Assembly (NCBI RefSeq): GCF_013408985.1
Contig: NZ_JACBZT010000001.1
Span: 3,720,001-3,784,000, forward strand
DNA: 64,000 nt
Direction of reading: 5' to 3'
DNA from: Petropleomorpha daqingensis
GTDB lineage: Bacteria; Actinomycetota; Actinomycetes; Mycobacteriales; Geodermatophilaceae
Shown: in pieces, positions 17,866 through 26,221 of the stretch
Layout of the letters: every line of letters starts with the position of its first letter
Numbering within the stretch: position 1 is the first letter of the stretch
Position numbers and translations under genes: made by a program
The notes under the pieces: model-generated
What the model was told of the DNA's origin: nothing
The model's input: the letters and a program-made list of their open reading frames with translations, nothing else
Databases searched by the model: none

Positions 17866-18663
17866 GTGGACGGCGTCCGCGAGGTGGTCTGCAGCGACGA
17901 CGGCACCCCGATCGGCCTGGTGACGGCGGGGTCCGGCCCGCCGCTGCTGCTGGTGCACGGCGGGCTGTCCGGCCGGTGGCGCTTCGCGCCGCTGTGGGCG
18001 CAGCTCGTGCCGCACTTCCGGGTCACCGCGATCGACCGGCGGGGGAGGGGGAGCAGCGGCGACGGTGCCGAGTACGCGTTGCAGCGGGAGTTCGAGGACG
18101 TGCGCGCGGTCGCCTCGCACCTGACGACGGACGGGCCGATCGACGTCTTCGCGCACAGCATCGGCGGCGTCGTCGTCCTCGGCGCCGCGGGCCTCGGTGC
18201 GCCGCTGCGGCGGATCGCTCTCTACGAGCCGCCCGGACCGGTCACCGTGACCGCCGACTGGCTGGACCGGTTGCGGGCGCTGATCGCGGCCGGCCGCCCG
18301 GGTCCGGCGATCGCGAGCTTCCTGATCGAGGTGATCGGCCTGACGCCGGAGCAGGTGGCCGAGCTGCGCGACGCGCCGCCCGGGCCGGACGACGTCCTGG
18401 CCATCGCCTCCCGGACGCTCGTGCGCGAAGGCGAGGCGCTCGCGGCCCTCGACCTGGCCGCGCTGGCCGGTCCGGTGGTGCAGCCGGTCCTGCTGATGCT
18501 GGGTTCCGCGAGCCCGCCGTGGGCAGCATCCGTGGTCCGGGACCTGAGCACGGCCCTGCCCCGCGCCGACGTGGTCGAGATGGCCGACGCCGACCACGAG
18601 GGCGTCGACACCGCCGCGGAGACGGTGGCCGAGCACCTGGTCCGGTTCTTCGGACTGGCCTGA
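17866..18663 (+). CDS. Alpha/beta hydrolase
   Basis: A 265-aa alpha/beta-hydrolase with LLLVHGG (oxyanion region), AIDRRGRGSSG, nucleophile elbow AHSIGG (Ser98), a candidate acid in the SASP/DVVEMAD region and a C-terminal ADHEGVDT His. The GTG start directly follows a -10 box, so leaderless initiation is likely. It is convergent with the Pro/Thr-rich gene with stops two bases apart. Substrate unknown. Confidence 0.8.
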   Translation: MDGVREVVCSDDGTPIGLVTAGSGPPLLLVHGGLSGRWRFAPLWAQLVPHFRVTAIDRRGRGSSGDGAEYALQREFEDVRAVASHLTTDGPIDVFAHSIGGVVVLGAAGLGAPLRRIALYEPPGPVTVTADWLDRLRALIAAGRPGPAIASFLIEVIGLTPEQVAELRDAPPGPDDVLAIASRTLVREGEALAALDLAALAGPVVQPVLLMLGSASPPWAASVVRDLSTALPRADVVEMADADHEGVDTAAETVAEHLVRFFGLA

Positions 18664-18664
18664 G

Positions 18665-19519
18665 TCAGGGCGTCGAGGTCGGGGTGGCCGGGGCCTCCGC
18701 CGGCTCGCAGGTCGGCGCTGCGGGGTCGGTCGCCGGGTCGGTGACGGTGGGGTCGGTGACCGCTGGGTCGGTCGTCGGATCCGTCGGCTCGGTGGCCGGG
18801 TCGTCCGCAGGTGCGCACGGATCGGGCGGGCAGGCCGTCGTCGGATCGGTCGTGCCGTCGGTCGTCGTCGAGTCGGTCGTGCCATCCGTTGGTGCGGCAG
18901 GGCAGCTGGGATCGGTCGGCGTCTCGCTCGGCGTCTCGCTCGGTGGCGGGGTCTCCGTCGTCGGTGGCGGGGTTTCCGTCGTCGGCGGCGGCGTCTCGGC
19001 GACCGGCGGGTTCTCGGTCGGGGACGGCGTCTCGGTCGCCGGCTGCGTCGGCGTCGTCGTCCCGTCGTCCGGCGGCTGCGCGGGCGAGGTGCCGGGGTCG
19101 GCCGGAGGCGCGATCGGGTCCTGCGCCGGAGGATCGGCCAGGACCGGCCCCGGGTCGGGCGGCGTGCCGGGGTCGACGACGTCGAGCGAGGGCGGGAGGT
19201 CGACGAACCACGACGCTGGCAGGAGCGCGGGCGGCACGGTCGTCGTCGGCGGCGGGCTGAGAGCGACGGTCAGGTAGGGGTCGTCGAACCCTGGGGCGAC
19301 GACGCCGATGGTCGGGATCTCCAGCGGGCCGGCGGTCGGCGACGCCTCGTCGCCGGAGACCGGCCGGCTGGTGGCCGAGAGCGAGGTCGCGCCGGAGGCC
19401 GGGGGCAGACCCGCCTGGAGGGCGGCGACGAGGGCGGCGGCGCCGAGCACCCCGGCGCCCGCGCCGATCACGGAGGTGCCGCGGCCGGCGCGACGGTGCC
19501 TGCCTGGTGGTCTGCTCAT
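18665..19519 (-). CDS. Secreted or anchored Pro/Thr-rich low-complexity protein
   Basis: A 284-aa protein. A basic N-terminus leads into a hydrophobic segment at about 17-40, a signal peptide or anchor. Residues 65-140 are Pro-rich but varied (IPTIGVVAPGFDDPYLTVAL). From 140 on it is low-complexity Thr/Pro/Asp with repeats of TETPPPT and TDPTVTDP, plus a few Cys. Such regions often span the cell wall or carry glycosylation; no catalytic domain is visible. Confidence 0.6.
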   Translation of the reverse strand: MSRPPGRHRRAGRGTSVIGAGAGVLGAAALVAALQAGLPPASGATSLSATSRPVSGDEASPTAGPLEIPTIGVVAPGFDDPYLTVALSPPPTTTVPPALLPASWFVDLPPSLDVVDPGTPPDPGPVLADPPAQDPIAPPADPGTSPAQPPDDGTTTPTQPATETPSPTENPPVAETPPPTTETPPPTTETPPPSETPSETPTDPSCPAAPTDGTTDSTTTDGTTDPTTACPPDPCAPADDPATEPTDPTTDPAVTDPTVTDPATDPAAPTCEPAEAPATPTSTP

Positions 19520-19672
19520 CCTGCGACCCCCCCGAGCCTCGGAACACCTCCGGCGGCAATCCTGGGCTGCCCCGCCACCGACCGTCCACGGGTCGGGCGA
19601 CGGGAGGGCGAACGAATTGCGTCGCGGCGGCGTCCGTCGAGCGTGCGACCGGGTGGTCGTGACGCCGAGTGA

Positions 19673-19861
19673 TCAGCTGCGATCGATGCGCTTCAGCAGC
19701 CGGTCGACCGCCTCGTCCTCCAGGAACGCGATCGGCCCGTCGTCCGGCGGGAGCTCCACGGAGAGCTGGTCGGGCTCGACGTAGGCGACCCAGCCGTCGT
19801 CGATCGACTTCGTGACGACGTCGATCGGGCCGTACTTGGTGTCGAGCCGGTACTCAGCCAC
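19673..19861 (-). CDS. Small conserved-looking hypothetical protein, 62 aa
   Basis: GTG start at 19859-19861. The 62 residues read as a compact beta-rich protein (EYRLDTKYGPIDVVTKSIDDGWVAYV split here by family-unknown sequence) with an acidic C-terminal helix. I recognise no family. It sits 12 bases after the stop of the next upstream gene on the same strand, so they may be co-transcribed. Confidence 0.55.
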   Translation of the reverse strand: MAEYRLDTKYGPIDVVTKSIDDGWVAYVEPDQLSVELPPDDGPIAFLEDEAVDRLLKRIDRS

Positions 19862-19873
19862 GGGGCGAGGCTC

Positions 19874-20254
19874 TCATGTCGCGTCGAAGTACGTCACCCG
19901 GTCCGGCCGGGCGGTGAACGGGTTCGCCCACTCCGACGCCGCCCCGGTGATCGGCTGGGCGTCGGTGACGACGACGAACGGCGCGCCCGGGTAGATCGCC
20001 AGCACGCGCGAGGACGACGACAGCTCCTCGGTGCGCTCGATGAGCTCGCCGCGGCGCAGCTGCTGCGTCGTCCGCCGTCCGGAGAGCTCCTCGCCGACCG
20101 CGGCGACCCACTCGGCGCCCTCGTGGGTGAACGTCATCGACTGCACCCGCTGCCCGTGAGGGGCGGGCTCGGTGCCGGCGAACTCGGCGAGCGCGTCGTA
20201 CAGCCGCTCGGCCTGCTCGTCGTCGCTCGCCCGCGGGAGGAAGAAGGCAGCCAT
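19874..20254 (-). CDS. Hypothetical protein, 126 aa
   Basis: ATG at 20252-20254, with GGAGG nearby upstream on the minus strand not obvious. The sequence starts AAFFLPRASDDEQAERLYDA and has a beta-rich middle (SMTFTHEGAEWVAAVGEEL, VLAIYPGAPFVVVTD). It looks like a soluble cytosolic protein of unknown family. It is downstream of the ferric-reductase gene by 35 bases on the same strand. Confidence 0.6.
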   Translation of the reverse strand: MAAFFLPRASDDEQAERLYDALAEFAGTEPAPHGQRVQSMTFTHEGAEWVAAVGEELSGRRTTQQLRRGELIERTEELSSSSRVLAIYPGAPFVVVTDAQPITGAASEWANPFTARPDRVTYFDAT

Positions 20255-20289
20255 GCAGCCGATTCTCGCCGCCGCGTCCGACAGTCCGG

Positions 20290-20997
20290 TCAGCGGAAGC
20301 CGGGCGCGGCCCGTTCGAGCAGGGCCCGCCGCTCGCCGGACGGGCGACGGGGACAGGAGGTGCAGAGGTCGCCCCCGGCGCGGTAGAGCAGGCAGCAGGA
20401 GCTGCGGACGAGGAAGCGGGCGCCGACGACGTCGACGAACCGGGGCACGGGGACCGGCGCCCCGCTGGAGACGACGAGCTCCTGGGCGAGCGTCGTGGCG
20501 AGGTCCAGCCGGTGCTGAGCCCGCCCGAGCGCGAGCAGCCGGGTCGCCAGCGAGTCGGTGGCGATCGCCCAGAGCGGCCGCGGACGCAGACCGCTGAGGG
20601 CGCAGAGGCCGTCGACGAGCAGGCCGAAGGTGGCGCCGAGCGCCGGGCCGGCGTCGTCCGGACCCAGCCTGCGGGAGACCGCGGCGGCCGGCATGCCCGC
20701 CGGACCGACGTGCAGGTCGAGGTCGTCGGGATCGGCGGACAGCGGCACCCCGGCCAGGGCGCCGGCCGCCGGCGGACCGGCCAGGACGGCGGAGGCGAGG
20801 TACCACCAGACCGTCGTCGCCACGCCGATCGAGGCACCCGGGTAGAGCGCCGCGTGCGCGGCGACGATCTCACCCAGCCGGTCGACATCGGCGAGCTCGC
20901 GGACCGGGAGCGGGGGAGAGCCGGGCGGGGCGACCAGGCCGTAGGCGGCCGCCGGTGGGAGGGCGGCGACGACCTGCCGCTGCGCCTCGCCGTCCAC
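20290..20997 (-). CDS. FhuF-like [2Fe-2S] ferric iron reductase
   Basis: A 235-aa protein ending in the FhuF-type cluster motif C-C-x9-C-x2-C (Cys201, Cys202, Cys212, Cys215), which binds a [2Fe-2S] centre used to reduce ferric siderophore iron in the cytoplasm. The rest matches the (2Fe-2S)-binding FhuF-like length. GTG start at 20995-20997; no ribosome site is visible. It is divergent from the riboswitch-cbtBA unit, which puts an iron gene back to back with a cobalt gene. Confidence 0.75.
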   Translation of the reverse strand: MDGEAQRQVVAALPPAAAYGLVAPPGSPPLPVRELADVDRLGEIVAAHAALYPGASIGVATTVWWYLASAVLAGPPAAGALAGVPLSADPDDLDLHVGPAGMPAAAVSRRLGPDDAGPALGATFGLLVDGLCALSGLRPRPLWAIATDSLATRLLALGRAQHRLDLATTLAQELVVSSGAPVPVPRFVDVVGARFLVRSSCCLLYRAGGDLCTSCPRRPSGERRALLERAAPGFR

Positions 20998-21021
20998 GGC
21001 GTCAGTGTGTCGGACGACGGA

Positions 21022-21051
21022 ATTGACGTCGCTGCGGCCGCCCCATAGCGT
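21022..21051 (+). promoter_or_regulatory. Promoter of the riboswitch-cbtBA operon
   Basis: TTGACG (21022-21027) and TAGCGT (21046-21051) are separated by 18 bases, a good sigma-70-type promoter. The predicted start near 21058 is where the cobalamin element begins. Confidence 0.6.
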
Positions 21052-21057
21052 CTGGCC

Positions 21058-21200
21058 CAGCGGGAGCGGCGAGAAGCTGGTGAGAGTCCAGCGCGGTCGC
21101 GCCACTGTGACCCGGCAGCAGTGCCGGGGAGTCAGACCTTGCTCCTCCCGCCACCCATATCCCGAGCGGGGACGCGGAATCCCCGGAGGAAGGTCAAACG
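21058..21200 (+). promoter_or_regulatory. Cobalamin (B12) riboswitch
   Basis: The leader has the hallmarks of a cobalamin element: GGTGAGAGTCC (21080s), the conserved GCCACTGTGA at 21101-21110, and the B12-box-like AGTCAGACCT at 21130-21139. Downstream, a GGGGA/TCCCC hairpin abuts the GGAGGAAGG ribosome site of cbtB, which suggests control of translation. Adenosylcobalamin binding should shut the operon off; that is family knowledge. Confidence 0.8.
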
Positions 21201-21202
21201 CC

Positions 21203-21421
21203 ATGAGCAGCATGTCCAGCACCCCCACCGCCGCCCGGACGCCGGTCGTCGTCTCGCTGCCCAGCGCGGCGATGTGGCTGGTCGGCACCGCCGTGCTGGC
21301 CGTGCTCGCCTACTACTTCATCGGCGTCGACCAGGGCATGACCTCGGTGTTCGGCAACAACACCGTCATCCACGAGTTCGTGCACGACGCGCGGCACTTC
21401 CTCGGCTTCCCCTGCCACTGA
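21203..21421 (+). CDS. cbtB: CbtB, small subunit of cobalt transporter
   Basis: A 72-aa protein with one transmembrane helix (about 19-41) and a C-terminal His-rich tail, HEFVHDARHFLGFPCH, the CbtB signature and likely metal site. It is the first gene behind the cobalamin riboswitch and lies just upstream of cbtA, as in other actinobacteria and proteobacteria. CbtAB is a predicted cobalt uptake system for B12 synthesis. ATG with GGAGGAAGG upstream. Confidence 0.9.
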   Translation: MSSMSSTPTAARTPVVVSLPSAAMWLVGTAVLAVLAYYFIGVDQGMTSVFGNNTVIHEFVHDARHFLGFPCH

Positions 21422-21438
21422 CTCCGGCGGCGAGCGCA

Positions 21439-22293
21439 GTGCCGCACCCTCGCTCGTTCATCGCGTTCGGCGTCCTCGCGGGGGCGATCGGGGGCCTCCT
21501 GGCCTTCGTCTTCGCGTGGATCTTCGCCGAGCCGCTGATCCAGCAGGCCATCGACTACGAGTCCGGTCGCCACGAGGCGCAGGAAGCGCTGGACCGCGCC
21601 GCGGGCGTGTCCACCGGTGACCACGAGCACGAGATCTTCAGCCGGGCGGTGCAGGGCAACCTCGGCGCCGGCGTCGGCATCGTGCTGTTCGGCGTCGCCA
21701 TGGGCGCGCTGGTCGCCGTCGTCTACGTCGTCCTGCTGGGCCGGGTCGGTCAGCTGGGCCCGCGGTCGCTGGCGCTGCTGGTCGCCGGCGGCGGCTTCCT
21801 CGGCGTGTTCCTCGTGCCGTTCCTGAAGTACCCGGCGAACCCGCCGGCCATCGGGCACGAGGAGACCATCACCGTCCGCGGGACGCTGTACCTGGTCATG
21901 GTCGCCACCTCGATCGTGCTGCTGATCGTCGCGGTGGCGGTCGGCCGGCGGCTGCAGGCCCGGCTGGGCACCTGGAACGCCTCGCTCGCCGGCGGCGCCG
22001 TGTTCGTCGTCCTCATCGGGATCGTCATGGCGGTGCTCCCCTCGGCCGGCGACCTCGCGGCCAACGTGGCCATCTACGGTCACCACGCCACCGAGACGCC
22101 GCTGCCGCTCGAGGACGCCGAGGGCACGATCGTGTTCCCAGGCTTCCCGGCCGACGTGCTGGCCGGCTTCCGGCTGTACTCGCTGCTCGCCCAGGTCATC
22201 CTCTGGGGCGCGATCGGACTGGTCTTCGGCGTGCTGGCCGACCGGCTGCTCCGGCGGTCCGCGGAGCGGTCGCCCAGCTCCGTTCACGCCTAG
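21439..22293 (+). CDS. cbtA: CbtA, membrane subunit of cobalt transporter
   Basis: A 284-aa membrane protein with about six hydrophobic segments and cytosolic or periplasmic His/Glu-rich loops (GDHEHEIF, YGHHATETPLPLEDAEG). It is the CbtA partner of cbtB, 17 bases downstream, so both are under the cobalamin riboswitch. GTG start at 21439; no strong ribosome site, so coupling to cbtB translation is likely. Confidence 0.9.
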   Translation: MPHPRSFIAFGVLAGAIGGLLAFVFAWIFAEPLIQQAIDYESGRHEAQEALDRAAGVSTGDHEHEIFSRAVQGNLGAGVGIVLFGVAMGALVAVVYVVLLGRVGQLGPRSLALLVAGGGFLGVFLVPFLKYPANPPAIGHEETITVRGTLYLVMVATSIVLLIVAVAVGRRLQARLGTWNASLAGGAVFVVLIGIVMAVLPSAGDLAANVAIYGHHATETPLPLEDAEGTIVFPGFPADVLAGFRLYSLLAQVILWGAIGLVFGVLADRLLRRSAERSPSSVHA

Positions 22294-22335
22294 CTCGCCC
22301 GGTGGTCGCAAGCGTCTGACCAGCAGAAACGGGGG

Positions 22336-22409
22336 TGGGGCGGGTGGGGCTCGAACCCACGACCCAGGGATTATGAGTCCCATGCTCTGACCAGCTGAGC
22401 TACCGCCCC
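22336..22409 (-). tRNA. tRNA with CAT anticodon (Met, or Ile2)
   Basis: On the minus strand the 7-bp acceptor stem GGGGCGG/CCGCCCC, a D arm, the anticodon loop CTCATAA, and a T arm with TTCGAGC are all present, 74 bases with discriminator A. CAT reads Met, or Ile if the C is modified to lysidine. No CCA is encoded. The GGGAC/TCCC-type anticodon stem resembles elongator tRNA-Met, but the two cannot be separated with certainty by eye. Confidence 0.9.
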
Positions 22410-22586
22410 GGCGCGGTCCCCAGGCCCTCTGTCCGCAGGGGAGCGCCTCACCAGCCTGCCAGACGCTCCGGTGGCGGAGGTCAGCCGATGGTCGTAGCCG
22501 CGAGCCGGGAGTCGTAGGGGAGCAGGCGGCCGGGTCCAACCGGTCGACGGATGGCAGGAGCGGTCGTCGTCCCTAGCGTCGTGGTC

Positions 22587-22610
22587 ATGAGAACCAGGAG
22601 TGCCTCGTGA
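22587..22610 (+). CDS. Seven-codon leaderless upstream ORF
   Basis: ATG at 22587 opens MRTRSAS, then TGA at 22608-22610 overlaps the ABC ATPase GTG (GTGA). A TAGCGT -10 box lies at 22574-22579, eight bases before the ATG, so the mRNA would start at this ATG. The uORF contains CCAGGAG, which can act as the ribosome site for the ATPase. A leaderless uORF that feeds ribosomes to the downstream start is a reasonable inference; no homologue check was possible. Confidence 0.4.
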   Translation: MRTRSAS

Positions 22611-23536
22611 TCGAGGTCCGCGGGCTGACCAAGCGCTACGGCGAGAAGACCGCCGTCGACGGGCTGACCTTCAGCGTCAAACCCGGCGTCGTCACCGGCT
22701 TCCTCGGCCCGAACGGCGCCGGGAAGTCCACGACGATGCGGATGGTGCTCGGCCTCGACCGCCCCACCGCCGGGACGGCGACCATCGGCGGCCGGCCCTA
22801 CGCCGACCAGCCCGCGCCGCTGCACGAGGTCGGCGCGCTGCTCGAGGCCCGAGCCGTGCACACCTCCCGCTCGGCCCGCAACCACCTGCGCGCGCTGGCC
22901 GCCACGCACGGCATCCGCCGCAGCCGCGTCGACGAGGTCATCGACCTGGTCGGCCTCGCAGACGTCGCGCGCAAGCGGGCCGGAGGCTTCTCCCTCGGCA
23001 TGGGCCAGCGCCTGGGCATCGCCTCGGCGCTGCTCGGTGACCCGCCGACGCTCATCCTCGACGAGCCGGTCAACGGCCTGGACCCCGAGGGCATCCGCTG
23101 GGTGCGCGAGCTGCTCAAGGGGCTCGCGGCCGAGGGGCGCACCGTCTTCGTCTCCAGCCACCTGATGAGCGAGATGGAGGACACCGCCGAGCACGTGATC
23201 GTGGTGGGCCGCGGCCGGCTCATCGCCGACACCTCGATCGCCGACCTCATCCGGAGCGCCTCGGGGAGCTCGGTGCTCGTCCGCAGCCCGGAGGCGCAGC
23301 GGCTGCGCGGCGCGCTGGCGGCGCCCGACGTGACCGTCTCCAGCACCGAGGACAGCGTCCTGCACGTCACCGGGCTGACCGCCGCCCACATCGGCGACGT
23401 CGCCCGCGACCTCGGCGTCGCCGTGCACGAGCTGACCCCGCAGCAGGCCTCGCTCGAGGAGGCGTTCATGACCATGACCCGCGACGAGGTCGAGTACCAC
23501 GCGCACACGACCACGGAAGGACCGGCGACGGCATGA
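22607..23536 (+). CDS. ABC transporter ATP-binding protein
   Basis: A 309-aa ATPase of the DrrA/CcmA-like exporter type. Walker A is GPNGAGKST near residue 37, the signature reads FSLGMGQRL (LSGGQ variant), Walker B is LILDEP with NGLDPEG after it, and the H-loop is SSHLMSEME. The C-terminal ~80 residues are a regulatory extension. It is the first gene of an operon with the permease (4-base overlap) and a two-component system, the usual arrangement for a drug or peptide resistance exporter. Confidence 0.9.
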   Translation: MIEVRGLTKRYGEKTAVDGLTFSVKPGVVTGFLGPNGAGKSTTMRMVLGLDRPTAGTATIGGRPYADQPAPLHEVGALLEARAVHTSRSARNHLRALAATHGIRRSRVDEVIDLVGLADVARKRAGGFSLGMGQRLGIASALLGDPPTLILDEPVNGLDPEGIRWVRELLKGLAAEGRTVFVSSHLMSEMEDTAEHVIVVGRGRLIADTSIADLIRSASGSSVLVRSPEAQRLRGALAAPDVTVSSTEDSVLHVTGLTAAHIGDVARDLGVAVHELTPQQASLEEAFMTMTRDEVEYHAHTTTEGPATA

Positions 23537-24360
23537 CCACCGCCACCGCGCCGGCCACGAGCCGACCGCCCGCCGACACCCGCCGCGAGCGGGTGACCTT
23601 CCCGCGGGCCGTGACGTCCGAGTGGATCAAGCTGTTCTCGCTGCGCTCGAGCTGGATCACCCTCGCCGTCGCCGTGCTCGCCGTGATCGGCCTCGGGGCG
23701 TTGTTCTCGGCCGTCACCAACGCGCACTGGTCGGAGATCCGGCCGGAGGAGCGGCTGAACTTCGACCCGGTCGGCGTCAGCCTGCGCGGGGTGATGCTGG
23801 CGCAGCTGGTCATCGGCGTGCTGGGTGCGCTGGTGGTCACCGGCGAGTACGCCACCGGCATGATCCGCTCCAGCCTCATGGCCGTGCCGCGCCGGTGGCC
23901 GGTGCTGGGCGCGAAGGCCGTCGTCTTCGCCGCCGTGACGTTCGTGCTCATGCTCGTCTCCGCGTTCGTCGCCTTCTTCATGGGCCAAGCGGCGCTGGGC
24001 TCGCACGGCACGACGCTCGGCGCGGCGCACGCTCTCCGGCCGATCGTGGGCGTGGCGCTGTACCTCACGGTCGTGGCGCTGTTCGCGCTCGGGCTCGGGT
24101 TCGCCCTGCGCAACACGGCCGGGACGATCGCGACCCTGTTCGCTCTGCTCCTCGTGGTGCCCGGACTGGCCCAGCTGCTGCCCACCAGCTGGCAGCCGCA
24201 CGTGCTGCCCTACCTGCCGAGCAACGCCGGGGCCTCCGTGTTCCAGGTGCACCCGGACACCGGCATGCTCAGCACGTGGACGGGCTTCGCCGTGTTCTGC
24301 GCGTGGGCGGCGGCCGCTCTGGTGGCGGGGCTGGTCGTGCTGAAGAAGCGCGACGCCTGA
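23533..24360 (+). CDS. ABC transporter permease
   Basis: A 275-aa ABC-2-type permease with six hydrophobic segments and a cytosolic N-terminus (FPRAVTSEWIKLFSLRSSW, a common start of these permeases). ATG overlaps the ATPase stop (ATGA). It should dimerise and pair with the ATPase to export an unknown substrate. Confidence 0.85.
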   Translation: MTTATAPATSRPPADTRRERVTFPRAVTSEWIKLFSLRSSWITLAVAVLAVIGLGALFSAVTNAHWSEIRPEERLNFDPVGVSLRGVMLAQLVIGVLGALVVTGEYATGMIRSSLMAVPRRWPVLGAKAVVFAAVTFVLMLVSAFVAFFMGQAALGSHGTTLGAAHALRPIVGVALYLTVVALFALGLGFALRNTAGTIATLFALLLVVPGLAQLLPTSWQPHVLPYLPSNAGASVFQVHPDTGMLSTWTGFAVFCAWAAAALVAGLVVLKKRDA

Positions 24361-24368
24361 CCGCGCCC

Positions 24369-25562
24369 GTGCCTGTCGCTCACCCCGTCGCCGCACCCGG
24401 GCCCTCCCGGGTGCGGCGGTGGGGTGCCCGGCACCCCTGGGTCGTGGACGGCGGCGTCGCGTGCCTGGTCGCGCTGACCGGCCTGCCGACCACGCTCCAC
24501 CACCCGACGCTGGGCCCGTGGACCTGGCTGCTCAGCCTCGCCTTGGCGGTGCCGCTGGTGTGGCGGAGGCGGGCGCCCGCCGTCGTCTTCGGTGTGGTCG
24601 CGGCGATCGGGTTCCAGCAGTGGCTGATCGGCTTCCCGATCCCGGCCGACGCCGCGGTGCTCGTCGCGCTGTACACCGTCGCCGCCTACCGGCCGCGCCG
24701 CTGGGCGTTGGTGGCAGCGGCCGTCGTCGAGCTCGGGGTCGTGCTCGTCGCCGTCCGGTTCCTCCCGGCCGGTGACGTCTGGGGCTCCCTGATCTTCCTC
24801 TCCGGCCTCGTCGCGGCCGCCTTCTTCACGGGCACGAGCGTGCAGAACCGCCGCGCCTACCTCGGTGCGCTCGTCGACCGCGCCACGTCTCTCGAGCGCG
24901 AGCGCGACCAGCACGCACGGCTGGTCGCCACCGCCGAGCGCGCCCGCATCGCCCGGGAGCTGCACGACATCGTGGCGCACAGCCTGACCGTGGTCGTGAC
25001 GATGTCGGAGGCGGCCGCCGTCGCCGTCGACTCCGACCCCGCCGCCGCGCGCGGGGCGATGACGCAGGTCGCGTCCACCGGCCGGACGGCACTGGGGGAG
25101 ATGCGCCGGCTCCTGGGTGTCCTGCGGGCCGACGAGCAGCAGGCGGACCCGGGCGCCACGCGCGCCCCGGCGCCCGGCCTCGACCGGGTGGACGACCTGG
25201 TGGCCAGCGCACGGGCGGCCGGACTCCCGGTCCGGCTCACCGTGAGCGGCCCGGCCCGGCAGCTGCCCTCCACCCTGGACGTGACCGCCTACCGCGTCGT
25301 CCAGGAGTCGCTCACCAACGCGCTCAAGCACGCTCACGACCCCACCGGCGTCCACGTCCGCCTGCGGTGGGACGACGACGACCTCGCCATCGACGTCACC
25401 GACGACGGGCGGCCCGCCGACTCCACGGGCGGACCGCCGGGGCACGGCCTGACCGGCATGCGGGAGCGCCTCGCCCTCTTCGGCGGGACGGTCTCCTCCG
25501 GTCCGACGGCGTCGGGCGGATGGCGGGTGCGCGCCGTCGTCCCCCTGGAGGCGGCACCGTGA
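24369..25562 (+). CDS. Sensor histidine kinase (NarL/DesK-type)
   Basis: A 397-aa kinase. The first ~155 residues hold five or six hydrophobic segments. HisKA_3 motif ERARIARELHDIVAHSL has phospho-acceptor His199. The ATPase domain has VQESLTNALKHA (N box) and DDGRPADSTG followed by GHGLTGMRERLALFGG (G boxes). GTG start, nine bases after the permease. It is coupled to the response regulator by a GTGA overlap. It likely senses the exported compound or membrane stress; that is inference from context. Confidence 0.9.
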   Translation: MPVAHPVAAPGPSRVRRWGARHPWVVDGGVACLVALTGLPTTLHHPTLGPWTWLLSLALAVPLVWRRRAPAVVFGVVAAIGFQQWLIGFPIPADAAVLVALYTVAAYRPRRWALVAAAVVELGVVLVAVRFLPAGDVWGSLIFLSGLVAAAFFTGTSVQNRRAYLGALVDRATSLERERDQHARLVATAERARIARELHDIVAHSLTVVVTMSEAAAVAVDSDPAAARGAMTQVASTGRTALGEMRRLLGVLRADEQQADPGATRAPAPGLDRVDDLVASARAAGLPVRLTVSGPARQLPSTLDVTAYRVVQESLTNALKHAHDPTGVHVRLRWDDDDLAIDVTDDGRPADSTGGPPGHGLTGMRERLALFGGTVSSGPTASGGWRVRAVVPLEAAP

Positions 25563-26221
25563 CCCCGGTGCGCGTCCTCCTGGCTGACGACCAGGAGCTG
25601 CTCCGGACCGGGTTCCGCATGATCCTCTCGGCCCAGCCCGACCTCGAGGTCGTCGGTGAGGCCGTGGACGGCGCCGACGCGGTCCGGCAGGTCGGCCGCC
25701 TCCGGCCGGACGTCGTCCTCATGGACGTCCGGATGCCGGGCATGGACGGGATCGAGGCCACCGCCGCGATCACCGCCACCCAGCCCACCCGGGTCCTGGT
25801 GCTCACCACCTTCGACCTGGACGAGTACGCCTTCGCGGCGCTGCGGGCCGGTGCCAGCGGGTTCCTGCTCAAGGACGTCCCACCGGCTGCGCTGGCCGAC
25901 GCGATCCGCTCGGTGGCCGCCGGGGACGCCGTCGTCAGCCCGCGGATCACCCGTCAGCTGCTGGACCGCTTCGCGGCGCGGCTGCCCGCGACGAGTGCTC
26001 CCGCCCGGGACGACGGCGCGCTCGCGACGCTCACCGACCGGGAGCGGGAGGTCTTCGCCGAGGTGGCCCGCGGGCACACGAACGGCGAGATCGCGGGCCG
26101 TCTGCACCTGTCCGAGGCGACCGTGAAGACCCACCTCACCCGCGTGCTGGCCAAGCTCGCCCTGCGCGACCGCGTGCAGATCGTGATCTTCGCCTACCAG
26201 AACGGGCTGATCGACGGCTAA
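25559..26221 (+). CDS. NarL/FixJ-family response regulator
   Basis: A 220-aa regulator. The receiver domain has acidic Asp10/Asp11, phospho-acceptor Asp56 (VVLMDVRMPGMDG) and Lys in FLLKDVP. The LuxR-type helix-turn-helix is at about 153-210 (LTDREREVFAEVARG, NGEIAGRLHLSEATVKTHL). GTG start overlaps the kinase stop. It probably controls the ABC operon it belongs to. Confidence 0.9.
   Translation: MTPVRVLLADDQELLRTGFRMILSAQPDLEVVGEAVDGADAVRQVGRLRPDVVLMDVRMPGMDGIEATAAITATQPTRVLVLTTFDLDEYAFAALRAGASGFLLKDVPPAALADAIRSVAAGDAVVSPRITRQLLDRFAARLPATSAPARDDGALATLTDREREVFAEVARGHTNGEIAGRLHLSEATVKTHLTRVLAKLALRDRVQIVIFAYQNGLIDG

Noticed and set aside
18665-19519. Non-coding repeat DNA in the Pro/Thr-rich region
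   Set aside because: It has a signal-like N-terminus, an ATG start and a varied first half, so a low-complexity secreted protein is more likely than junk.
22336-22409. tRNA as an integration site for a mobile island
   Set aside because: No integrase and no repeated tRNA 3' end is visible on either side.
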